35,688 bases of DNA from assembly GCA_025924435.1 (NCBI GenBank), contig JAICIL010000007.1:1-35688 (forward strand), written 5' to 3'. Positions 31,493-35,688 of this stretch are shown piece after piece (within the stretch, counting starts at the first letter, position 1; the number at the start of each line of letters is the position of its first letter). The stretch comes from Chloroflexia bacterium. GTDB taxonomy: Bacteria; Chloroflexota; Chloroflexia; Thermomicrobiales; JALYUS01. The translations under genes were made by a program, and so were the position numbers. The notes below the pieces were generated by a model. The model had not been told where the DNA came from. It saw only the letters and a list, made by a program, of their open reading frames with translations, and ran no database searches.

Positions 31493-31501
31493 ATCATACC
31501 A
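31493..31501 (-). promoter_or_regulatory. Possible internal extended -10 promoter before infA
   Basis: The minus strand reads TGGTATGAT, an extended -10 (TG-n-TATGAT), 78 bases before infA and just past the map stop. It could give infA-rpsM-rpsK-rpoA-rplQ independent transcription. No -35 is visible. Confidence 0.4.
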
Positions 31502-31518
31502 CGCCCCCGCCCGCCGCG

Positions 31519-32280
31519 CTAGGGCAGCGTGAGGATTTCCGGGTCGCCGTCGGTGATCGCGACCGTGTGCTCGAACTGCGCGGCGCGCTTCCCGTCGTTG
31601 GTGACGACCGTCCATTTGTCCGGCAGCGTGTGCGTCTCGTAGGTGCCGACGGTCAGCATCGGCTCGATCGTCAGCACCATCCCCGGGCGCAGGAGCGTGC
31701 CGACGCCGGGATCGCCGTAGTTCGGCACCTGCGGCTCCTCGTGGATGCGCCGCCCGATCGCGTGGCCGACATACTGCCGGACGATGCCATAGCCGCGCGC
31801 TTCCGCATATTCCTGGATCGCGTGCCCGATATCGCCGATCCGCTTGCCGGAGCGGCACTGTTCAATCCCCGCGAACAGCGCGTCGTACGTCGTATCAACG
31901 AGCCGTTGCGCCTCCTCGTCTATCTCGCCCACCGGGACGGTGATTGTCGCGTCGCCGTGCCAGCCGTCGAGGAATGCGCCGGTGTCCACCTTGATGATGT
32001 CGCCGTTGCGCAGCGTCCGCTTGCCGGGGATGCCATGCACCACCTCGTCGTTCACCGCGACGCAGACGCTCGCCGGGAAGCCATACAGCCCCTTGAACGA
32101 GGGCGTCGCGCCCGCCTTGCGGATCACCGCCTCGCCGACCGCGTCCACCTGCGCCGTCGTCACGCCGGGGCGGACATACGCGCGCATCGCTTCGAGCGCC
32201 TGGGCGACGACGCGCCCGGCGACGCGCATCTTCGCGATCTCTCGCGGTGATTTCAGGGTCATCGTCCCGCCGCGCGCCAT
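31519..32280 (-). CDS. map: Type I methionine aminopeptidase
   Basis: A 253-residue dimetal peptidase that removes the initiator methionine. The five metal ligands are visible in VDTGAFLDGWHGDATIT (two Asp), GHAIGRRIHEEP (His), LTIEPML (Glu) and FEHTVAITD (Glu). The start ATG abuts the adk stop codon, with GGAG about 10 bases upstream inside adk. An ATG six codons later (MTLKSPREI) is a possible alternative that matches many homologs. Confidence 0.97.
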   Translation of the reverse strand: MARGGTMTLKSPREIAKMRVAGRVVAQALEAMRAYVRPGVTTAQVDAVGEAVIRKAGATPSFKGLYGFPASVCVAVNDEVVHGIPGKRTLRNGDIIKVDTGAFLDGWHGDATITVPVGEIDEEAQRLVDTTYDALFAGIEQCRSGKRIGDIGHAIQEYAEARGYGIVRQYVGHAIGRRIHEEPQVPNYGDPGVGTLLRPGMVLTIEPMLTVGTYETHTLPDKWTVVTNDGKRAAQFEHTVAITDGDPEILTLP

Positions 32281-32886
32281 CTATGCCTCACTCCCCTCGA
32301 AGATCGGGGCGAGGGCGGCGACGATGTCCGCCGTCACGGCCTCGATCGGCTGGTTGCCATTGACGCGATGAATAATGCCGCGCCGCTCGAAGAGCGACAA
32401 GAGCGGCGCGGTCTTCTCTTCGTACAGCCGCAGCCGCTCCTCGGCGGCCTCGCGCGTGTCGTCCGCCCGCCCGCGAGCGAGGATGCGCTCGACAAGCACC
32501 GGGCGCGGCGCGTCAATGTAGACGACCGCGTCCACCCGCTCGCCGCGCGAGCGGAGGAACGCGTCCAGCGACTCGACCTGCGCCACCGTGCGCGGGAATC
32601 CGTCGAAGATGACGCCGCGCAATGCCGGCGCGGTCTCGCGGAGATGGACGAGGTGCTCGCTGAGCATCGCAATCGTCAAGTCGTCCGGGATCAGGCCACC
32701 CGCGTCGTAGATCGGGCGAATCTGTTCACCCAGCGCCGTCCGTTCCGCCATATGCCGACGGAACAGGTCGCCGGTGGAGACATGCGCCAGCCGCGACAAT
32801 GGCGCGACGACCGCCGCCTGCGTCCCCTTGCCGACCCCTTGCGGGCCGAAGAAGAGCACGTTTTTGTTCGCCCGCACACTGCTCAC
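32281..32886 (-). CDS. adk: Adenylate kinase, short-LID form
   Basis: A 201-residue nucleotide kinase that interconverts ATP + AMP with 2 ADP. P-loop GPQGVGKGTQ (14-23), the AMP-site STGDLFRRHM, and IFDGFPRTVAQ are typical. The LID is short: RGRADDTREAAEERLRLY goes straight to the last helix, without the zinc-binding or beta-hairpin LID of the long form, so the nearest layout resembles UMP/CMP-kinase-like short types. The start is GTG, overlapping the secY stop (GTGA). It sits in the standard secY-adk-map order. Confidence 0.95.
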   Translation of the reverse strand: MSSVRANKNVLFFGPQGVGKGTQAAVVAPLSRLAHVSTGDLFRRHMAERTALGEQIRPIYDAGGLIPDDLTIAMLSEHLVHLRETAPALRGVIFDGFPRTVAQVESLDAFLRSRGERVDAVVYIDAPRPVLVERILARGRADDTREAAEERLRLYEEKTAPLLSLFERRGIIHRVNGNQPIEAVTADIVAALAPIFEGSEA

Positions 32887-34184
32887 CGGATAAAGCCCTC
32901 GTAGTTGCGCATCAGCAGTTGCGCTTCCAGTTGCCGCATCGTGTCAATCGCCACGCCGACGACGATCAGGAGCGCCGTGCTGCCGAGGCCCAACTGCGTG
33001 ATGCCGGTGAAGAGCCGGGCGAAGAAGGGGAGGATCGCCACGATACCGAGGAAGAGCGCGCCCGCCAGCGTGATCCGATTCAGCACGCGCGTCAGGTACT
33101 CCGATGTCGGGCGACCGGGTCGGATGCCCGGCACGAAGCCGCCGTTCTTCTGCAAGTTCTCCGGGATGTTCTGCTGATTGAAGACGACAATTGTGTAGAA
33201 GAAGGTAAATCCGACGACGAGCAGGAAGTAGCCGATCTGGTACGGATAGTTGCCCGGATCGAAGATCACCGCGATCTGCCGGGAGGAATTCCGCAGCCAC
33301 GCGCGGTCGGACGAGCCGAGGAAGTTCGCAATCGTGGACGGCAGGATCATGATGCTCACCGCGAAGATGAGCGGGATCATGCCCGCCGAGTTGACGCGCA
33401 GCGGAATCGTCGTCGCCTGCCCGCCGTACTGGCACTGGCCGCGCACGCGCCGCGCGTACTGCACGGGGATTTTCCGCACGCCCTCATTGATGAGGATGAT
33501 GCCGACAATCGTCAGCAGCCCGATCCCCGCAAAGAGGATGATCGAGACGAGGTTGAAGGACGACCCACCCGTGACGAGATTGGCGAAGCCGCCCGGCAGC
33601 CCGGCGACGATGCCGCCGAAGATGATGATGCTGACGCCGTTGCCGACGCCGTTCTCCGTGATTAACTCACCGATCCAGACGAGCACCAGCGTCGCCACGA
33701 CCGTCGAGGTCAGCAGCGTGAAACTGGGCAGGAAGGTATGGATATTGAGGATGCCGAACTGATCCGCCGGGATCACCTGATTGGCGACCGCGAGGCGGAT
33801 CTGGCCGTATGCCTGCAAGTAGCCGATCGGCACGGTCAGGATGTGCGTGACGCGATTGACGCGCGCCCGGCCCGACTCGCCTTCCTTCGACCATTCATCC
33901 AGTTTCGGGATGATCGGCGTCAGGAGTTGGACGATGATCGAGGCGGTGATGTACGGATAGACGCCCATCATCGCGATCGAGAATGTCCTGAGCGCGCTGC
34001 CCGAAAACAGGTTGAGCGTGCCGAGGAAGGCGTTGTTGCGGAAGAGCCGGTCGAGCGCCGCGTGATCCACGTTCGGCAGGGGAATATGCGCGATGATCCG
34101 GAAGATCAGCAGCATCGCGATCGTGAAGAGGATCTTCTTGCGCAGATCGGGAATGCGGAATGCGTTGAAGACGGCTTGCAACAT
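32883..34184 (-). CDS. secY: Preprotein translocase subunit SecY
   Basis: A 433-residue channel protein of the Sec machinery with ten predicted membrane helices. The start MLQAVFNAFRIPDLRKKIL, FRIIAHIPLPNVD, NLFSGSALRTFSIAMMGVYPYITASIIVQ (plug region), NGVGNGVSIIIFGG, INEGVRKIPVQYARRV and ENLQKNGGFVPGIRPG (C5-loop) match the family well. It is 76 bases after rplO and overlaps adk by four bases. Confidence 0.98.
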   Translation of the reverse strand: MLQAVFNAFRIPDLRKKILFTIAMLLIFRIIAHIPLPNVDHAALDRLFRNNAFLGTLNLFSGSALRTFSIAMMGVYPYITASIIVQLLTPIIPKLDEWSKEGESGRARVNRVTHILTVPIGYLQAYGQIRLAVANQVIPADQFGILNIHTFLPSFTLLTSTVVATLVLVWIGELITENGVGNGVSIIIFGGIVAGLPGGFANLVTGGSSFNLVSIILFAGIGLLTIVGIILINEGVRKIPVQYARRVRGQCQYGGQATTIPLRVNSAGMIPLIFAVSIMILPSTIANFLGSSDRAWLRNSSRQIAVIFDPGNYPYQIGYFLLVVGFTFFYTIVVFNQQNIPENLQKNGGFVPGIRPGRPTSEYLTRVLNRITLAGALFLGIVAILPFFARLFTGITQLGLGSTALLIVVGVAIDTMRQLEAQLLMRNYEGFIR

Positions 34185-34260
34185 CGTTCTGTCGTCCTCT
34201 CCGCTGCCTCAGCGAACCGGCAGCGGGATAGATGCGATACACCGGGCGGCGCGCGCCACG

Positions 34261-34773
34261 CTACGCCGTCTCCTCCGCCCCATCGGGCGCGCCCGCGGCC
34301 GTCTCTTCGACGGTGCCGCCCGCCGCGATGATCTTCTCGCGCGCGGAGGCCGTCACGCGGTGCACCCGCACCGTGAGCGCCTTCGTGATCTCGCCATCGC
34401 CGAGCACCTTCACCTGCCACCCCTTGAACGGGACGACCGGCGGGCGCAACACCTTGTCCGGGACGACGCGCCGCGCGACGAGGACTTCGGGCGTGATCTC
34501 ATCCCCCGCCGCGAAGAGTTCCTCCAACCGGGCGACATTCACGACCGCGAACGGCTGCTTGAAGATGTTGGTAAACCCGCGCTTGTACGGCATCCGCATG
34601 TAGATCGGGTTCTGGCCGCCTTCAAACCCGCGGCGGACATTCGGCCCGGAGCGCGCGCCCTGCCCCTTCGTGCCGCGCCCGGCGGTCTTGCCCTGGCCCG
34701 CCGAGATGCCGCGCCCGACGCGCTTGCGCTCCTTGTGCGCGCCGGGATTCGGCTTGAGGTCCTGCTGCTGCAT
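34261..34773 (-). CDS. rplO: 50S ribosomal protein L15 (uL15)
   Basis: A 170-residue 50S protein with the long glycine- and arginine-rich N-terminal extension [25 protein letters not shown] and [20 protein letters not shown], then the globular part with [18 protein letters not shown] and the C-terminal [16 protein letters not shown] 20-residue Ala/Glu tail follows. ATG at 34773 is chosen because AAGGAG lies 10 bases upstream and overlaps the rpmD stop (GGAGTAA), coupling the two. Confidence 0.97.
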   Translation of the reverse strand: MQQQDLKPNPGAHKERKRVGRGISAGQGKTAGRGTKGQGARSGPNVRRGFEGGQNPIYMRMPYKRGFTNIFKQPFAVVNVARLEELFAAGDEITPEVLVARRVVPDKVLRPPVVPFKGWQVKVLGDGEITKALTVRVHRVTASAREKIIAAGGTVEETAAGAPDGAEETA

Positions 34774-34780
34774 GGTTCGG

Positions 34781-34993
34781 TTACTCCTTCGGCGCCGCGC
34801 CCGCATCCTCGACGACCACGAGATGGCGCACCTTGTGACACATGCCCCGCACCGATGGCGTGTCCGGCAACTCGACCGTCTGGTGCAGTCGCCGGAGTCC
34901 GAGGGCGCGAACCGTCGCTTTCTGATCGTGTGCGTAGCCGATGGAACTCTTCACATAGGTGACGCGCATCATCGGCGCTGCGTTCTCTGCCAT
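34781..34993 (-). CDS. rpmD: 50S ribosomal protein L30 (uL30)
   Basis: A 70-residue 50S protein, slightly longer than the usual 58-60 through short N- and C-terminal extensions. The core is [40 protein letters not shown] and [15 protein letters not shown]. It sits between rpsE (11-base gap) and rplO in standard order. Confidence 0.96.
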   Translation of the reverse strand: MAENAAPMMRVTYVKSSIGYAHDQKATVRALGLRRLHQTVELPDTPSVRGMCHKVRHLVVVEDAGAAPKE

Positions 34994-35004
34994 GCTTGAC
35001 GCTC

Positions 35005-35562
35005 CTACGCCGTCGCGGCGGCGTGATTCGCCGCTTCGTCGGCCAGTTCCTTGTTGCGGCGGCGACCGAAGTACGAGACCGGCTTGCCGCGCCGCGCCGC
35101 CACGCTCTCGACCGACTCCAACTCTTCCAGCGCCTTGAGGGCGGCGCGGACGACGTTGACCGGGTTCGTGCTGCCGATCGTTTTGGTCAGCACATCGTGG
35201 ATGCCCGCCGCTTCCATGACGGCGCGCACGCCGCCGCCCGCGATGACGCCCGTACCGGGGCGCGCCGGGCGCAGCAGGACGCGCGACGCGCCGTACGTCA
35301 CCTGAATCTCGTGCGGGATCGTCGTCCCTTCGAGGTTCACCTTGATGACGCGCTTCTTCGCATCCTCGACGCCCTTGCGAATGGACTCCGGCACCTCACC
35401 GGCCTTGCCCATCCCCGCGCCGACGTGGCCCTTGCCGTCCCCGACGACGACGACCGCGGAGAAATTGAAGCGCCGCCCGCCCCGCTGCACCTTGGCGACG
35501 CGGTTAATCTGCACGACGCGCTCTTCAAGGTCCCCCAATGTTGCCGGATCAATCCGTGCCAT
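35005..35562 (-). CDS. rpsE: 30S ribosomal protein S5 (uS5)
   Basis: A 185-residue 30S protein important for decoding fidelity. It has [20 protein letters not shown] (S5 double-stranded RNA-binding start), [69 protein letters not shown] and [22 protein letters not shown] lies 11 bases before the ATG, in a leader shared with rpsK. 68 bases of heptamer repeat-rich sequence separate it from rplR. Confidence 0.98.
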   Translation of the reverse strand: MARIDPATLGDLEERVVQINRVAKVQRGGRRFNFSAVVVVGDGKGHVGAGMGKAGEVPESIRKGVEDAKKRVIKVNLEGTTIPHEIQVTYGASRVLLRPARPGTGVIAGGGVRAVMEAAGIHDVLTKTIGSTNPVNVVRAALKALEELESVESVAARRGKPVSYFGRRRNKELADEAANHAAATA

Positions 35563-35578
35563 TCGTCGCTTCGCTCCT

Positions 35579-35606
35579 TCAGTAGTCGGTAGTCAGTTGT
35601 CAGTTG
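35579..35606. repeat. Tandem heptamer array between rplR and rpsE (TCAGTTG type)
   Basis: Four tandem 7-bp units on the plus strand: TCAGTAG, TCGGTAG, TCAGTTG, TCAGTTG. The array sits just upstream of the rpsE ribosome site. This is the style of short tandemly repeated repetitive (STRR) sequences. Confidence 0.75.
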
Positions 35607-35630
35607 AACGCGGAAACGCTTCGCGGCTTT

Positions 35631-35687
35631 CTACCGGTTACTCGCTACTCGCTGCTCGCTGCTCTCCGAGAAATCCAGGCCACCCTC
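35631..35687 (-). CDS. rplR: 3' end of rplR (50S ribosomal protein L18), repeat-derived tail
   Basis: The frame entering from the right edge reads EGGLDFSESSEQRVASNR and stops at TAG (35633-35631). The beginning EGGLDF resembles the universal L18 C-terminus (AREAGLEF), which is what the standard rplR-rpsE-rpmD-rplO order predicts here. The last twelve residues would be encoded by a heptamer array, so the native end may be the F, with later residues added. Only this fragment is in the window. Confidence 0.6.
   Translation of the reverse strand, partial: EGGLDFSESSEQRVASNR
35632..35666. repeat. Tandem heptamer array overlapping the rplR 3' end (TACTCGC type)
   Basis: Five 7-bp units on the plus strand: TACCGGT, TACTCGC, TACTCGC, TGCTCGC, TGCTCTC. 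It encodes the tail of the predicted L18 fragment, and its TAG stop lies at its left end. Confidence 0.7.
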
Positions 35688-35688
35688 G

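Overview
The window is high-GC bacterial chromosome, most consistent with the Chloroflexota (Thermomicrobia-like). That placement is inferred from overall gene style: a Ski2-type helicase, Ala/Thr/Ser-rich lipoprotein linkers, short non-zinc adenylate kinase, and frequent GTG/TTG starts. No rRNA or tRNA gene is visible. Coding density is high, and no stretch longer than 300 bases lacks a gene.

Left part (1-8.5 kb, all minus strand): a truncated gene at the edge (possibly a transposase), an amidohydrolase coupled to an unrecognised gene, then lon, rsmI, an Hsp20 small heat-shock gene, a conserved-looking unknown gene and an inositol monophosphatase-family gene. lon and hsp20 each end in a good intrinsic terminator, and hsp20 has a near-consensus promoter.

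Middle part (8.6-27 kb): on the plus strand an M81 (MlrC-like) metallopeptidase overlaps an adenine deaminase by four bases. Convergent to it are a Ski2/HelY-type helicase and a previously easy-to-miss 54-residue membrane protein that starts inside the helicase stop codon. Divergent from the helicase, across a shared palindrome, is a DadA-like FAD oxidoreductase. It is followed by prfB, which has a classical in-frame TGA programmed frameshift, a zinc peptidase overlapping prfB, and a proline-rich membrane protein. Next come an AraC regulator divergent from a LysE exporter, a P1-family self-processing peptidase, a carbohydrate-type ABC importer (two permeases and a lipoprotein, no ATPase) and a divergent TIM-barrel sugar isomerase-like gene.

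Right part (27-35.7 kb, minus strand): the end of the spc operon and the alpha operon, read from right to left as rplR (3' end), rpsE, rpmD, rplO, secY, adk, map, infA, rpsM, rpsK, rpoA, rplQ, truA, rplM, rpsI, closed by a strong hairpin terminator. rpmJ and rpsD, usually found inside this cluster, are not here. Two arrays of 7-bp tandem repeats lie between rplR and rpsE.

No clearly new defence or biosynthetic system is evident. The most interesting items are the helicase-coupled micro-membrane protein, the palindrome shared by the helicase and oxidoreductase promoters, the heptamer arrays that seem to have extended the rplR product, the RF2 SPY variant, and the M81/adenine deaminase pair.
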